64,000 bases of DNA from Vreelandella populi (GCF_003989825.1 NZ_RZHE01000008.1:186001-250000), one strand, 5' to 3'. Positions 36,693-46,050 are shown, numbered from the stretch's first letter. Made by a program: numbers and translations. The notes: a model not told the origin generated them from the sequence alone.

Positions 36693-36962
36693 ATGCCACT
36701 GCGCCGCTGTTTGCCCGTGCTGCTCGCCACCATTCTGGTGGCTGGCTGCGCAAGTTCTACTGTTGCTCCCCGCTACACGACGAATAATCCCGATGTAATC
36801 CGGATTGGTGGGGAGCGCCCTGCCAATGCCGACCCGCGTACGGAAGACGCCGGTTCCTACTGCATGGAAACCGCCGAACGCTGGAACGAGCATGGCCGCA
36901 CGCCGGATGGACAAACACTGTGGGCCAAAGATACCCTGCGCCGGGTCGTACCCTGCCAGTAA
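36693..36962 (+). CDS. Small lipoprotein
   Basis: The 89-aa protein has a lipoprotein signal MPLRRCLPVLLATILVAGCA, with lipobox L-V-A-G and C19 as the acylated cysteine. GAGGG lies about 10 bases before the ATG. The mature part is hydrophilic (TVAPRYTTNNPDVIRIGGER) with a further cysteine pair (YCMETAERWN and the C-terminal VVPCQ), which could form a disulfide. The residue after C19 is alanine, so sorting to the outer membrane is expected. The function is unknown. A 7-bp hairpin (ACCGACA/TGTCGGT) lies in its leader at 36643-36661. Confidence 0.8.
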   Translation: MPLRRCLPVLLATILVAGCASSTVAPRYTTNNPDVIRIGGERPANADPRTEDAGSYCMETAERWNEHGRTPDGQTLWAKDTLRRVVPCQ

Positions 36963-36980
36963 GGGCAAGTCGGTAGTCAG

Positions 36981-37011
36981 CATAACGCCAGCTCGATAAG
37001 CTGGCGTTATG
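36981..37011. terminator. Hairpin between convergent lipoprotein and DUF3008 genes
   Basis: The 13-base arms CATAACGCCAGCT and AGCTGGCGTTATG enclose a 5-base loop. There is no clear T-run on either strand; a bidirectional terminator or end-stabilising hairpin is likely. Confidence 0.6.
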
Positions 37012-37041
37012 CTATAAAGCGGCAACATATAAGTAAGGAAT

Positions 37042-37227
37042 TTAATCGCCTTTTTTCTGCGGTTTACCTTTGCGCTGGGTACTTGCCATCTCTTCAAGCT
37101 CTTTTTCGCTCATCGAGTCGTACATATCCTTGGATGCACCTTGAAGCTCGCTCTTTTTGGTGTCCCCACGCTTGGCGGAAAGCGCGGCACCTGCGGCTTT
37201 TTGCTGGGCTTTCGATGTGGCTGGCAT
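37042..37227 (-). CDS. DUF3008 family small basic protein
   Basis: The 61-aa protein begins MPATSKAQQKAAGAALSAKR and contains the family core SELQGASKDMYDSMSEKELE. It ends in a Lys-rich tail (ASTQRKGKPQKKGD). It resembles the small stress-associated DUF3008 proteins of proteobacteria, which look natively unfolded and basic. AGGAG upstream of the ATG supports the start. Function unknown; nucleic acid binding is only a guess from charge. Confidence 0.85.
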   Translation of the reverse strand: MPATSKAQQKAAGAALSAKRGDTKKSELQGASKDMYDSMSEKELEEMASTQRKGKPQKKGD

Positions 37228-37350
37228 AATAAAGCTCCTGTCAATTGACTTTCCTTTAGGGCTTACGTTATTTAGCCTAGCAGGCAGGGGGAAGCTTTCC
37301 AGAGCTCTCCATTAGCGCTGCCCACTTTTATTAATAATTAAGAGAGCACC

Positions 37351-37818
37351 ATGACACCAGCCATCAACACGGCAAAAAAAGCGGGTATCCTGTTTGAAAT
37401 TCATGAATACCATCACGATGCGGCAGCAGAGTCCTACGGCCTGGAAGCCGCTGAAAAACTGGGGGTGGCTGCCGAGAAGGTATTCAAAACGCTGGTCGTG
37501 ACGCTGGATGGCAAAGCGCTTGCGGTAGGCATTGTGCCGGTTACCATGCAACTGGGCCTGAAACAGATTGCCAAAGCCGCTGGGGCTAAAAAAGCTGTCA
37601 TGGGCGTGCCTGCCGAGGTTGAACGTGCAACCGGCTATGTCTTGGGCGGAGTAAGCCCGCTGGGGCAGAAAAAGCGCTTGGCCACCTATATTGATGCTTC
37701 GGCTGCAAGCTTTGACACTATATTTGTCAGTGCCGGACGGCGCGGGCTTGAAATCGAGCTGGCGCCAAGTGATCTGGCAACCCTTTGTAAAGCTAACTTT
37801 GCGCCCCTTGCGGTATGA
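37351..37818 (+). CDS. ybaK: Cys-tRNA(Pro)/Cys-tRNA(Cys) deacylase YbaK
   Basis: The protein is 155 aa, the length of the stand-alone YbaK/ProX editing domain. MTPAINTAKKAGILFEIHEY is the typical N-terminus. The active-site lysine is in EKVFKTLVVTLDGK, and YVLGGVSPLGQKKRL is the conserved GGxSPxG loop. YbaK hydrolyses cysteine mischarged on tRNA-Pro. It is probably monocistronic, with DbpA downstream. Confidence 0.95.
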   Translation: MTPAINTAKKAGILFEIHEYHHDAAAESYGLEAAEKLGVAAEKVFKTLVVTLDGKALAVGIVPVTMQLGLKQIAKAAGAKKAVMGVPAEVERATGYVLGGVSPLGQKKRLATYIDASAASFDTIFVSAGRRGLEIELAPSDLATLCKANFAPLAV

Positions 37819-37921
37819 GAAGCACGCAGGGATAGGCACTTTCTGGTATGGTGCTTTCCTTTAATATGCATTTTGTTAGTTATCTTTTTACTGGCCGTTG
37901 AACGGCCCTGTAGGTCTTATT

Positions 37922-39319
37922 GTGTCAGACGCTTCCTTCTCATCGCTTGCCTTGCCGGCAGCGCTGCTTACCAACCTTGAATCGCTGGGCTATCATCAGA
38001 TGACGCCGGTGCAGGCCCAGAGCCTACCGCCCATGCTTGCCGGGCGAGATGTGCTGGCGCAGGCTAAAACCGGGTCGGGTAAAACGGCAGCGTTTGGTTT
38101 GGCGCTGCTTGCCGAGCTGCGCGTAGAGGCGTTTGCCGTGCAAGGTCTGGTGCTTTGCCCCACTCGTGAGCTTGCCGATCAGGTTGCTGAAGAGCTTCGT
38201 CGCCTGGCGCGGGCCATGGCCAACGTCAAGGTATTAACACTTTGCGGCGGCGCACCGTTTGGCCCTCAGCTCGCGTCACTGGAACACGGCGCGCATATCG
38301 TGGTGGGAACGCCTGGGCGTATTGATGAGCATTTGCGCAAAGGGTCGCTGACGCTGGGTTCACTGCGCACGCTGGTGCTGGATGAAGCCGATCGCATGTT
38401 GGATATGGGCTTTCAGGCGACGCTGGATGCGATCATTGCCGAAACCCCGGCTGACCGCCAAACGCTGCTGTTTAGCGCAACTTTCCCGGATGAGCAGGAA
38501 GCCGGTGGGCTCGCTACCATGACGCGTGGCGTCATGGTGGACCCCGTGACCGTGAAAGTGGCCGAACTGCATGATGCCACTACCATCGATCAGCACTTCT
38601 ATGAAGTGGCCAACGAAGATGCCCGCTTTGCCGCGCTCAAGCAGCTGCTGCTGGTCAACCGGCCTACTACCAGCGTGGTGTTTTGCAACACCAAGCGTGA
38701 AACCCAGACAGTAGCCGATCGTCTGGTGGATGCAGGATTTAGCGCTGTGGCGCTGCACGGTGACCTGGAACAGAAAGATCGCGATCGAATTTTGATACTC
38801 TTTGCCAACCAGAGCGCATCGATCCTGGTAGCGACTGATGTAGCGGCCCGTGGGCTGGATATTGCCCAGCTGGACGCTGTGTTTAACTACCAGATTGCCC
38901 GCGAGCTGGACGTTCACGTTCACAGGGTAGGGCGCACTGGGCGCGCCGGGGCAAGCGGTATCGCCTGTACCCTGGTCACGCCTCAGGAAACCTATCGATT
39001 GGAGCGCCTGGCGGATCTTCTGGGCGAGACGCTAACGACCGAAGCGTTACCCAAGGCAACCCACACAGCACCTTTTGAGCCACCCATGGCCACACTGCAG
39101 TTGGCGGGCGGCAAGAAGGACAAGCTGCGCCCAGGCGATATTCTGGGTGCGCTAACCAGTGATGGCGGGCTCAAGGGCGATCAGGTGGGCAAGATCAAGG
39201 TGCTGGCGCGCAGTGCGTATGTGGCCGTCACCTATTCAGCCGTTGACAAGGCTCAGGCCAAGCTTGAGCGCGACAAGTTAAAAGGGCGGGCCTTTCGCGT
39301 TCGCCGGATTCGTTATTAG
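37922..39319 (+). CDS. dbpA: ATP-dependent RNA helicase DbpA
   Basis: DbpA is a DEAD-box helicase that binds hairpin 92 of 23S rRNA and acts in 50S assembly. From the GTG at 37922 the protein is 465 aa (E. coli 457). It has the Q motif GYHQMTPVQAQS, Walker A AKTGSGKT (48-55), VLDEADRMLD, SATF and HRVGRTGRAG. The C-terminal RRM-like RNA-binding domain (residues about 390-465, DKLRPGDILGALTSDGGLKG) is specific to DbpA. An upstream TTG at 37898 is less likely because homologues start near SDASFSSLALP. Confidence 0.94.
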   Translation: MSDASFSSLALPAALLTNLESLGYHQMTPVQAQSLPPMLAGRDVLAQAKTGSGKTAAFGLALLAELRVEAFAVQGLVLCPTRELADQVAEELRRLARAMANVKVLTLCGGAPFGPQLASLEHGAHIVVGTPGRIDEHLRKGSLTLGSLRTLVLDEADRMLDMGFQATLDAIIAETPADRQTLLFSATFPDEQEAGGLATMTRGVMVDPVTVKVAELHDATTIDQHFYEVANEDARFAALKQLLLVNRPTTSVVFCNTKRETQTVADRLVDAGFSAVALHGDLEQKDRDRILILFANQSASILVATDVAARGLDIAQLDAVFNYQIARELDVHVHRVGRTGRAGASGIACTLVTPQETYRLERLADLLGETLTTEALPKATHTAPFEPPMATLQLAGGKKDKLRPGDILGALTSDGGLKGDQVGKIKVLARSAYVAVTYSAVDKAQAKLERDKLKGRAFRVRRIRY

Positions 39320-39382
39320 ACATCGCCGGTATTCGATAGTGTTAGCCGTGCCTACTCATCAAAGGAGCCATTGCAGCTACCC

Positions 39383-40258
39383 ATGAAGACACCCAAACGA
39401 TTACAGCCCCTGGTCGATGACGGCCTGATCGATGAGGTATTGATGCAGTTGATGAGCGGCAAGGAAGCGCAGGTTTTCGTTGTTCGCTGTGGTGATGACG
39501 TACGCTGTGCCAAGGTATTCAAGGAAGCCAAGCAGCGCAGCTTCAAGCAGGCGGTGCAGTATCAGGAAGGCCGTAAAGAGCGCAACAGCCGCCGGGCCCG
39601 CGCGATGTCGAAGAAAACCCGCTACGGCCAGAAAGAGCAAGAGCAGGCGTGGCTAACCGCCGAGGTGGATGCGCTTTACCGATTGGCGGCCGCCGACGTG
39701 CGGGTGCCCAAGCCTTACGGCTTTGTCGATGGCGTACTGCTGATGGAAATGATCACAGACGCTGAAGGTGATGTGGCTCCGCGTCTTGATGATGTCACGC
39801 TGACCCATGAACAGGCGCTGCGCTACCACGACAAGGTCATCACGGATGTGGTGCGTATGCTGTGCGCTGGCCTGATCCACGGCGACTTATCGGAATTCAA
39901 CGTGTTGGTGGATGCCGAAGGCCCCGTCATCATCGATTTACCTCAGGCCGTTGACGCTGCCGGGAACAATAGCGCCGCCGCCATGCTTGAGCGTGATGTG
40001 GATAATATGCGCGCTTATTTTGGCCGCTTTGCGCCCGAGCTTCTGACCACTCATTACGCTAAAGAGATGTGGGCCCTGTATGAAGCAGGCGAGCTGCACC
40101 CGGACAGCAAGCTGACGGGCCACTTTACGTTCTCAACTCACACTGCCAATGTTGATGAGCTAATGGAAGTGATCGACGACGCCAAGGAAGAAGAGGCCGA
40201 ACGTCAGGCGCGGATGCGTGATGATGACGACAGCGACGAGATCCCCCAGCCTTACTAG
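39383..40258 (+). CDS. RIO-family serine protein kinase
   Basis: The protein is 291 aa from the ATG at 39383. A TTG at 39371 is also in frame, but AAAGGAG (39361-39367) is 3 bases from it and 15 from the ATG, so neither spacing is ideal. The kinase core has the flexible P-loop LMSGKEAQVFVVRCGDDVRC, the catalytic loop LIHGDLSEFNVLV and the metal loop IIDLPQAVD. This is the RIO1-like bacterial group that includes P. aeruginosa PA4780-type proteins, whose targets are not settled. The C-terminus is acidic (DDAKEEEAERQARMRDDDDS). It lies just after dbpA, possibly cotranscribed. Confidence 0.9.
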   Translation: MKTPKRLQPLVDDGLIDEVLMQLMSGKEAQVFVVRCGDDVRCAKVFKEAKQRSFKQAVQYQEGRKERNSRRARAMSKKTRYGQKEQEQAWLTAEVDALYRLAAADVRVPKPYGFVDGVLLMEMITDAEGDVAPRLDDVTLTHEQALRYHDKVITDVVRMLCAGLIHGDLSEFNVLVDAEGPVIIDLPQAVDAAGNNSAAAMLERDVDNMRAYFGRFAPELLTTHYAKEMWALYEAGELHPDSKLTGHFTFSTHTANVDELMEVIDDAKEEEAERQARMRDDDDSDEIPQPY

Positions 40259-40354
40259 GCTCTGCTGTTCAAAGAGTAAGCTGGTGCGCTAGGACTCGCT
40301 CATCAGTAAGCGGCACTCATAGCCGGCGGCTTTCGCGATACACAAGGAGTGGAT

Positions 40355-41413
40355 GTGAAGGGCATCAAGGTGAGCGCAGGGACGGCAAAAGGGCTAATCT
40401 CATCGCTTGGAGTAGGCGCGCTGGGAGGCGTTCTTTTTCAGCTCACCGGCTTACCCCTTGCCTGGATGCTAGGGCCGCTGACGGCCAACTTGCTGGTGTC
40501 GTCACAAGGCCTTAATGTGGTCATCCCCGAGCCGCTACGCAATGTCTTTCTCGCGGTCATGGGGCTAGTGCTGGGCAGTCAGGTGACTCCTCAACTCGCC
40601 AGCCGGGTGGTGGATTGGCCACTTTCCGCCGCGCTTTTGCTGCTTGGTGTGGCAGCCTCGACCGCGGTCGCGGCAGCGTGGTATCGACGTTGCGGATTTG
40701 ATTCGGTCAGCGCCTGGTTTGGAGCCGCGCCGGGGGCCATGACTGCGATGATTCTACTGGGCGATAAATGCGGCGGTAATCCCCAGCGCATCGCCATTGC
40801 CCAATCGCTGCGTGTGATTTTGGTCATTCTGTTTCTCCCGCCGCTTTTCTGGACCTATGAAGGCGGTAGCGTGGAAGGCGCCACGCAGGTCTCAGGGTTT
40901 GAGCACGGTTGGATGTTGCTGTTGATTCCTCTTTTATTGCCTCTTGGCCGCTGGTTACGTTTTCCTACCCCCGCATTGCTGTTTCCCCTGCTAGTCGCCT
41001 CGCTTCTCTCGGGGGTTGATATTGCAAGTCTCAAGCTGCCTGACTGGGGCATGAACCTGATGCTATGGGTATTGGGCAGTGCCATTGGCTCGCGCTTCAA
41101 AGGCATGACGCGGCGGCTGTTCGGACGCTATCTGTGGCAGTCAGGCGTTGCCACGCTGCTGGCCTTGGGGGCACTTGCGGTATTTGCCGAGTTGATTCAT
41201 CAGTTGGTAGGCGTGAGGCGCGATGTAGCGCTTTTGGCCCTGGCACCGGGTGGTATTGGTGAAATGGCTATTCTCGCGGTAGCGCTTAATATTGATCCGG
41301 TGTTTGTCGCTTTTCATCATCTTCTACGTATGGTGGCGCTGATGGTATTTGCGCCTTTTTGGGCGCGTTGGTTGTTGCGTCGCCAGACCGCTGATACATC
41401 CAGCGATAGATAA
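40355..41413 (+). CDS. AbrB-family membrane protein (COG3180)
   Basis: The GTG at 40355 is preferred because AAGGAG ends 6 bases before it; the GTG at 40349 overlaps that sequence too closely. The protein is 352 aa with about ten helices and an internal duplication: LGGVLFQLTGLPLAWMLGPL in the first half, and FGAAPGAMTAMILLGDKCGG mirrored by LLALAPGGIGEMAILAVAL in the second. These paired APGG segments are typical of the AbrB/AimA family, which was loosely linked to ammonia monooxygenase regulation and to glutamate transport. The function here is unassigned. Confidence 0.85.
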   Translation: MKGIKVSAGTAKGLISSLGVGALGGVLFQLTGLPLAWMLGPLTANLLVSSQGLNVVIPEPLRNVFLAVMGLVLGSQVTPQLASRVVDWPLSAALLLLGVAASTAVAAAWYRRCGFDSVSAWFGAAPGAMTAMILLGDKCGGNPQRIAIAQSLRVILVILFLPPLFWTYEGGSVEGATQVSGFEHGWMLLLIPLLLPLGRWLRFPTPALLFPLLVASLLSGVDIASLKLPDWGMNLMLWVLGSAIGSRFKGMTRRLFGRYLWQSGVATLLALGALAVFAELIHQLVGVRRDVALLALAPGGIGEMAILAVALNIDPVFVAFHHLLRMVALMVFAPFWARWLLRRQTADTSSDR

Positions 41414-41431
41414 GTAACGTAAGGAACCCCC

Positions 41432-43300
41432 ATGTTTTCTCGTCTGATGCACCCGCTGTTTCATTACTTTGAAACCCGTGTAAACCCCTACCCTGAAGGT
41501 GAGGTACAAACGCCGCCCCAAGGACTTTTGCCGTTTATCTGGCATTTTTCTCGCCCAGTGCTGCCGCTTCTGCTTGTGATGACGCTGTTCACTGCACTGG
41601 TGTCATCTGCCGAGGTGTTCTTCTTCAGCTACATGGGCGAGCTGGTGGATTGGCTTGGCAATGTAGAGCGGGAAGGCTTCTGGTCAGCTCACGGCCCTTG
41701 GCTTGCGGGCATCGGTGTCATGGTGCTGGTCGGGCTGCCGCTTCTGGTATTGGGTCAGTCGCTGATTACCCACCAAAGCATCTTTGGCAACTACCCGATG
41801 ATTGGTCGCTGGCTGTCGCACCGCCATATGCTCAATCAGAGCCTGGCGTTTTATCAGGATGAGTTTGCCGGGCGCGTGTCCCAGAAAGTGATGCAGACGG
41901 CGCTGGCCATCCGCGAGACGGTCACCAAGGTCATGGGACTTCTGGTCTATGCGATTGTGTACTTCACTGGGGCCGCGATTCTATTGGGGCGGGCTGATCT
42001 TTGGCTATTGTTGCCCTTGGGGCTCTGGCTGATCGGTTATCTGGCCATCATGCGCTTTTTCGTACCTCGGCTGCGCGATGTTTCCATGGCCCAAGCGGAT
42101 GCGCGTGCCCAGATGACCGGGCGCGTGGTCGACAGCTACAGTAATATTCAAACCATCAAACTGTTTGCCGATACCGACCGTGAGCAAGGCTATGCCCGCG
42201 ATGCCATGGAAAGCTTCATGGTCACCGTGCACCGCCAGATGCGCTTGGTCACTATCATGAGCGTCTGCCTGACGCTGCTGAATACTGCGCTGCTGGTGGG
42301 CACGGCTGGAATGGCGATCAGTACCTGGTATTACGACGCTATTTCGCTTGGCGTACTGACCATCGCGATTGCGCTGGTGATGCGGATTCGGTTTATGTCT
42401 GACTGGATTTTATGGGAAGTGGCGGGGCTGTTTGAAAATATCGGTACCGTGCAGGACGGCATGAATACCATCGCGCGCGACCCTACCATTCGCGACGTGC
42501 CCAATGCGCCTGCGCTTGAGGTTCCTGCGGGCGAAATCCGCTTTGATGCTCTGCGCTTTAGCTATGAACAGGCCAAAGGGGAAAGCCGGACAGTGTTTGA
42601 TGGCTTGGACCTGACCATCGCCCCGGGTGAGAAAATTGGCTTGATTGGCCGCTCCGGGGCGGGCAAGTCTACCCTGGCCAACCTGCTGCTGCGCTTTTAT
42701 GACGTACAGGGTGGGCGCATCCTGATTGATGGTCAGGATATTTCGCAGGTCACCCAGACCTCGCTGCGCCACCAGATTGGCATGGTGACCCAGGATACTT
42801 CACTGCTGCACCGCTCGCTGCGCGATAACATTCGCTACGGCACACCTCAGGCAAGCGATGAGGATGTATGGACTGCCGTATGCCGCGCCCACGCTGATAC
42901 GTTTATCAATGACCTGGTGGACCCCAAAGGCCGTCGCGGGCTGGATGCACATGTGGGTGAGCGCGGCGTTAAGCTATCCGGTGGCCAGCGTCAGCGTATC
43001 GCCATCGCGCGGGTGCTGTTGAAAAATGCGCCTATCCTGGTATTGGATGAAGCCACCTCAGCACTGGACTCTGAAGTGGAAGCCGCCATTCAGGAACAGC
43101 TGGATACGCTGATGGAAGGTAAGACGGTAATCGCCATTGCCCACCGGCTTTCCACCATCGCGATGCTTGACCGACTGATCGTGGTCGAGGAAGGGCGGAT
43201 AGTGGAAAGTGGTACCCATACGCAGCTGCTGGCGCAAGACGGTATCTATGCGGGCCTTTGGAAGCGCCAGTCGGGCGGCTTTTTAGGCGTGGACATGTGA
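41432..43300 (+). CDS. ABC exporter, fused permease-ATPase half-transporter
   Basis: The 622-aa protein has a six-helix exporter membrane domain (about 35-350) fused to an ATPase domain. The ATPase has Walker A GRSGAGKST (406-414), signature KLSGGQRQR, Walker B ILVLDEATSALDSE and the His-loop IAHRLSTI. It works as a homodimer or pairs with another half-transporter. The N-terminal 35 residues (SRLMHPLFHYFETRVNPYPE) match a subgroup of MsbA-like exporters with unknown substrates. It starts 18 bases after the AbrB-like gene; AAGGAACCCCC precedes the ATG. Confidence 0.92.
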   Translation: MFSRLMHPLFHYFETRVNPYPEGEVQTPPQGLLPFIWHFSRPVLPLLLVMTLFTALVSSAEVFFFSYMGELVDWLGNVEREGFWSAHGPWLAGIGVMVLVGLPLLVLGQSLITHQSIFGNYPMIGRWLSHRHMLNQSLAFYQDEFAGRVSQKVMQTALAIRETVTKVMGLLVYAIVYFTGAAILLGRADLWLLLPLGLWLIGYLAIMRFFVPRLRDVSMAQADARAQMTGRVVDSYSNIQTIKLFADTDREQGYARDAMESFMVTVHRQMRLVTIMSVCLTLLNTALLVGTAGMAISTWYYDAISLGVLTIAIALVMRIRFMSDWILWEVAGLFENIGTVQDGMNTIARDPTIRDVPNAPALEVPAGEIRFDALRFSYEQAKGESRTVFDGLDLTIAPGEKIGLIGRSGAGKSTLANLLLRFYDVQGGRILIDGQDISQVTQTSLRHQIGMVTQDTSLLHRSLRDNIRYGTPQASDEDVWTAVCRAHADTFINDLVDPKGRRGLDAHVGERGVKLSGGQRQRIAIARVLLKNAPILVLDEATSALDSEVEAAIQEQLDTLMEGKTVIAIAHRLSTIAMLDRLIVVEEGRIVESGTHTQLLAQDGIYAGLWKRQSGGFLGVDM

Positions 43301-43359
43301 GAAGAGCAATCCTCTGCTAACGTATCTTTCACTGAATGGCTGAATCAGGAGATCATCAA

Positions 43360-44367
43360 ATGCAAGTTGTAACGCTACAAGCACCCGGCGGGCTGGATAA
43401 GCTTAATGTGCAGGATGTTCCCGCTCCGGACGCGCCTGGCCCGGGTGAGATTCGGGTTCGAGTGCACGCAAGCTCCCTCAATTTTCATGATTACGGCGTA
43501 GTGGCAGGCAAGATGCCAACCGCCGACGGACGTATCCCGATGTCAGACGGAGCGGGAATCGTTGAAGACGTGGGTGATGGGGTGACCGAGTTTTCCGTCG
43601 GTGATCGCGTGGTGTCAACGTTCTTCCCCTATTGGCTAGAAGGGCCGGCGCGCATTGCTGATTTTACCACCACACCCGGCGACGGCGTGGATGGCTATGC
43701 CTGTGAACAAGTCGTGCGCCCGGCGCAGTGGTTCACCCATCAGCCCAAGGGTTACAGTCATGCTGAATCAGCCACGTTAACGACCGCCGGGCTGACTGCC
43801 TGGCGTGCACTGGTGGTGGATGGCGGCCTCAAGGCCGGCGATACCGTACTGGTACTTGGTTCAGGTGGAGTGTCCGTATTTGCGCTTCAATTTGCGCGTA
43901 TGATGGGCGCAGAGGTGATTGCCACTTCGTCCTCCAACGAGAAGCTTGCTCGTCTCAAGGAGCTGGGCGCGGCGCATACCATCAACTACAAGGAAGAACC
44001 TGAATGGGGCAAGCGAGTGCAAGCGCTGACCCATGGCGCGGGTGTGGATCATATCATTGAGGTTGGTGGGCCCGGCACGCTGCCCCAGTCCATTGATGCA
44101 ATCAAGATTGGTGGACACATCTCGCTGATTGGCGTATTGACCGGGCGCCAGGGCGACGTGCCGACGGCCAAACTGATGGCCAAGCAGGCTCGCTTGCAGG
44201 GGCTGATTGTGGGAAGCCGCCGCCATCAAATGGAAATGATCAAGGCGCTTGAAGCCAATGATATGCGTCCGATCATTGACCGCGAGTTTGCTCTATCGGA
44301 AATAGCAGATGCATTCCGCTATCAGGAAGCTGGCCAGCACTTGGGTAAAATCTGTTTAACGTTCTAA
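43360..44367 (+). CDS. Zinc-independent MDR-family alcohol dehydrogenase/quinone oxidoreductase
   Basis: From the ATG at 43360 (AGGAG 8 bases upstream) the protein is 335 aa. The position of the catalytic zinc cysteine reads SSLNFHDYGVV, and the structural four-cysteine lobe is absent. The enzyme is therefore of the zinc-free MDR type, as in quinone oxidoreductases and enoyl reductases. The NAD(P) site is VLVLGSGGVSVFALQFARMM, followed by ATSSSNEKL; the SSS after the second beta-strand suggests NADP preference. The substrate is unknown. A 38-nt hairpin follows. Confidence 0.88.
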   Translation: MQVVTLQAPGGLDKLNVQDVPAPDAPGPGEIRVRVHASSLNFHDYGVVAGKMPTADGRIPMSDGAGIVEDVGDGVTEFSVGDRVVSTFFPYWLEGPARIADFTTTPGDGVDGYACEQVVRPAQWFTHQPKGYSHAESATLTTAGLTAWRALVVDGGLKAGDTVLVLGSGGVSVFALQFARMMGAEVIATSSSNEKLARLKELGAAHTINYKEEPEWGKRVQALTHGAGVDHIIEVGGPGTLPQSIDAIKIGGHISLIGVLTGRQGDVPTAKLMAKQARLQGLIVGSRRHQMEMIKALEANDMRPIIDREFALSEIADAFRYQEAGQHLGKICLTF

Positions 44368-44387
44368 AAGTATCTTGCTGCAAGTAG

Positions 44388-44425
44388 ACTCACCAGCAAG
44401 CGCTATTGATAGCGCGCTGGTGAGT
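44388..44425. terminator. Long hairpin between convergent genes
   Basis: Outer arms ACTCACCAGC/GCTGGTGAGT and inner arms GCGCTAT/ATAGCGC stack into one 17-bp stem with an AA bulge and a 2-base loop centre. There is no T-run, so it could be a transcript-end stabiliser, a terminator for either side, or a protein site. Confidence 0.6.
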
Positions 44426-44431
44426 ACGTGC

Positions 44432-44698
44432 TTATTCGGCTAAACGACTATACACCACGCCTTTGATTTCCAACTCCCAGATAGTCTCGTAGGGTACAGT
44501 GATACTGCTGATATCGTCAGACGATTTATCGCTGTTACCTAATTGCTTTTCCGGAATAACGGTGGCATCCATCCCGCGAGCCTGCTGAATACGAGCGCTA
44601 AAACGATCACCCTCACGGTCAATCAGTACGCGTTCTCCCGCCATACATTTTTCAAGCTTGGCGTATAGCTCTTTCTCGCTAACATGAACAATGCTCAT
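44432..44698 (-). CDS. Hypothetical 88-aa protein, possibly antitoxin-like
   Basis: The ATG at 44698 follows GGAGG by five bases and gives 88 aa. The first 45 residues (MSIVHVSEKELYAKLEKCMA, GERVLIDREGDRFSARI) resemble the N-terminal fold of Phd/YefM-type antitoxins. The rest (GNSDKSSDDISSITVPYETI) is unlike them, and no toxin gene is adjacent. It could be a solitary small regulator. I do not assign a function. Confidence 0.6.
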   Translation of the reverse strand: MSIVHVSEKELYAKLEKCMAGERVLIDREGDRFSARIQQARGMDATVIPEKQLGNSDKSSDDISSITVPYETIWELEIKGVVYSRLAE

Positions 44699-44851
44699 GA
44701 TCGCCTCCTGCATAAACTCGAAGTTTGCGGGTAAAGGGTATTACTATAAAGATTGCATTTTAGCTGATAAGTTCGTATAGCCCCCATAACACTTAATATC
44801 GGCATACGCATCTTAATCTTGTTCAATCTATCATAAGCCTTGGGGCAGACG

Positions 44852-46042
44852 ATGCCACAGCGTTCAATAAAGGCCGCTTCACCGCCATGGGAAATAGTGG
44901 CACTGGAAAAATTCTCAACCCCTCAAAATACCCAGGCAAGCCAATGGCGACGAAGCTGGCGAGCAGCCGCTACCTCGCTGGTTGGTAAGCGCGCTGCCGA
45001 GCAGCAGGCCAAGGATGAAGATGAGCTGCGCCTGCTGCCGGAAGTAAAGTTGGCGCACTTGGTGCCCCCCATCGACTGGTCCTCTGCTGCAGCGCTGCTT
45101 TCCCAAACGCTTTTTCAGCATAAGCTGGATAATGAGCCGGTGGTGTTCTTTATTACCCCGCCCCATGGCGGTCATGCACCGATAGTCAGTCACTGGGCGG
45201 AGCAGCAAGGTATTAACGAAATAGCGCCCCCGACCTATCAGGAACTCACCGGTGGGAGCCTTGAATGGGTGGAGCGCTGTGTGCCGCTCAAACGCTGGGC
45301 AGTACCCGCACTTGAACGGCATCTGCTGCGTCATTCTTATGGGCTTCAAGGCGTACGGGCGTTGCTGGAACGCGCCTTCAGCGGCCGCTTAGGGCAGGGA
45401 GTGATCGGTTGTGATAGCTGGACCTATGCCTATTTGCAGCATGTGGTAGGTGTCGAAGGAGCGCCCGTGTTTACCCTGCAGGCGCTAGGGGGCGAACAGC
45501 TAGCGCACTATTTTGCCGATATTGCCAATAATGGCAAGGATGATATCTGCGTGTATAGCACGCGCACCGGCAACCCAGTGTTGGGTCATTCGGAAGAGGA
45601 CAATACTGCACACAAGGCATCGGCTCATAAAGAGCTGCAGCGTTTGGCGGCGCATTGCCGTGGGCACATGGGGATTGCGTGGCATTACTGGCGTGCGCGA
45701 TTACGTGGGGCTGCGGCTGCAAAAGGGGACGATGCATCGCAAGACACGTCTCAAGAGCTGTGGCTGGTCGATGCCTTGGCCGATGCCGAGTTGTCAGCCG
45801 ATACCGGTGATGTGGCCATGCTGGTACTGCATACGCTGCTGCTTCACGGCGGACTTGAGGATCAGGTGTTGGGCGATGTGCTGCCGTTTTCGCATCATGA
45901 GGCGTTAAATGCTCGGCTGGCGCTGGCCCGCCAGGGCATTCTTGCCCGCAAGGAGGATGGCCGCTGGCAGGTGGCACCGCTAAGCTACGCCAGCGTCCGG
46001 CAACTTCTGGAAACACGCAACTATCTTGTCGATCCGCTGTAG
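44852..46042 (+). CDS. P-loop-less ATPase-like protein upstream of an MscS channel
   Basis: From the ATG at 44852 (GGGG seven bases upstream) the protein is 396 aa; a TTG at 44840 is in frame. I do not recognise a named family. The middle looks like a degraded AAA/STAND core: VVFFITPPHGGHAPIVSHWA sits where a Walker A strand and loop would be but lacks GKS/T. GQGVIGCDSWTYAYLQHVVG follows like a Walker B region, and GHMGIAWHYWRARL like a sensor helix. The C-terminus (EALNARLALARQGILARKED, GRWQVAPLSYASVRQLLETR) reads as a winged helix. The first 55 residues are basic and probably disordered. It is 8 bases upstream of the MscS gene, so the two are coexpressed. A pseudo-ATPase regulator of the channel is inferred. 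Confidence 0.65.
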   Translation: MPQRSIKAASPPWEIVALEKFSTPQNTQASQWRRSWRAAATSLVGKRAAEQQAKDEDELRLLPEVKLAHLVPPIDWSSAAALLSQTLFQHKLDNEPVVFFITPPHGGHAPIVSHWAEQQGINEIAPPTYQELTGGSLEWVERCVPLKRWAVPALERHLLRHSYGLQGVRALLERAFSGRLGQGVIGCDSWTYAYLQHVVGVEGAPVFTLQALGGEQLAHYFADIANNGKDDICVYSTRTGNPVLGHSEEDNTAHKASAHKELQRLAAHCRGHMGIAWHYWRARLRGAAAAKGDDASQDTSQELWLVDALADAELSADTGDVAMLVLHTLLLHGGLEDQVLGDVLPFSHHEALNARLALARQGILARKEDGRWQVAPLSYASVRQLLETRNYLVDPL

Positions 46043-46050
46043 GAGACCTG

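Noticed and set aside
45471..46016. A 181-aa Pro/His-rich minus-strand ORF
   Set aside because: It is the antisense of the ATPase-like gene; its composition is that expected from the reverse of its codon use, and no ribosome-binding site is present.
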